In this document: in pieces, positions 17,091-17,203 of the stretch
Layout of the letters: the number at the start of each line of letters is the position of its first letter
How positions within the stretch are numbered: position 1 is the first letter of the stretch
Source of the DNA: JBDZUZ01 sp040255445
Lineage (GTDB): Bacteria > Planctomycetota > Phycisphaerae > Phycisphaerales > UBA1924
Assembly: GCA_040255445.1 (NCBI GenBank)
Contig: JBDZUZ010000083.1
Location: forward strand, 1 to 17,203
Reading direction: 5' to 3'
DNA: 17,203 nt
Notes under the pieces: model-generated
The model's database searches: none
What the model was told of the DNA's origin: nothing
The model's input: the letters and a program-made list of their open reading frames with translations, nothing else
Translations under genes and position numbers: made by a program

Positions 17091-17203
17091 ATGACATTGC
17101 GATTGATCAGTCTGGCGACCGGATTGTCAGGCTTCGTTGCGCTGGCGGCCGCACAACCGGGCACGAGCCCCCGCTCCACCCCCACCCCCACCCCGCAACC
17201 AGC
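17091..17203 (+). CDS. N-terminus of a secreted protein, cut by window edge
   Basis: Only 37 codons are visible. The ATG at 17091 follows GGAGG by 7 bases, a clear ribosome site. Residues 1-21 are a signal peptide (MTLRLISLATGLSGFVALAA, then A-QPG as probable cleavage region), followed by a Thr/Pro/Ser-rich linker (STPTPTPQP). This resembles the export signals of the two secreted proteins earlier in the window, in particular the AAA-QP cleavage site at 5395. The function cannot be told from what is here. Confidence 0.7.
   Translation, partial: MTLRLISLATGLSGFVALAAAQPGTSPRSTPTPTPQP

Overview
The window looks like chromosomal DNA of a high-GC planctomycete, most likely Phycisphaerae/Phycisphaerales. 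The main pointer is a pair of secreted proteins that end in an almost identical 52-residue two-EF-hand dockerin-like module closing with Gly-Cys, a C-terminus I associate with that group. The strong C-rich codon bias, the CxxCGY...CPECG zinc ribbon and the mixed Shine-Dalgarno / no-Shine-Dalgarno starts fit. No rRNA, tRNA, CRISPR, transposase or phage structural gene was seen.

Layout. 1-1481 (-): a large unrecognised protein with a GTG start, cut by the left edge. 1590-3326 (-): a sodium:alanine/glycine symporter (AGCS family) with a roughly 120-residue soluble insertion and its own intrinsic terminator. 3327-3690: a divergent intergenic region with a promoter candidate. 3691-5151 and 5395-6708 (+): two secreted propeller-like proteins with the shared C-terminal module, separated by a strong terminator and a hairpin-rich leader. 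6709-6794: a compact array of five alternating 9-bp half-sites on a 31-bp period in front of a Fic-domain protein with a C-terminal winged helix (6795-7940, +). 8036-9025 (-): GDP-L-fucose synthase. Divergent from it, 9164-10882 (+): a Wzx-type polysaccharide flippase, followed after 13 bp by a membrane-anchored EEP-fold protein with eroded catalytic motifs (10896-11990). 12035-13854 (+): gatC-gatA with a 4-bp overlap. 14024-14734 (+): a membrane protein with a C-terminal zinc ribbon. 14768-14995 (-): an AbrB/MazE-like DNA-binding protein, divergent from a 73-codon small ORF (15081-15302, +). 15395-16870 (+): nuoF. 17091-17203 (+): the start of a secreted protein cut by the right edge.

How genes work together. 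The fucose synthase and flippase suggest a cell-surface polysaccharide function. GatC and GatA are two of the three subunits of the tRNA-dependent amidotransferase; gatB is not here. NuoF is the NADH-oxidising subunit of complex I, but no other nuo gene is in the window. The two secreted proteins share a module for calcium-dependent folding, docking or surface retention.

The most notable non-coding signals are the Fic operator-like array, the recurring TAnnnT box 6-8 bp before start codons that lack a Shine-Dalgarno (possible leaderless mRNAs), and two independent 8-bp tandem repeats. I did not find a clear defence or other multi-gene novel system; the Fic locus with its own operator array is the best candidate for something new.
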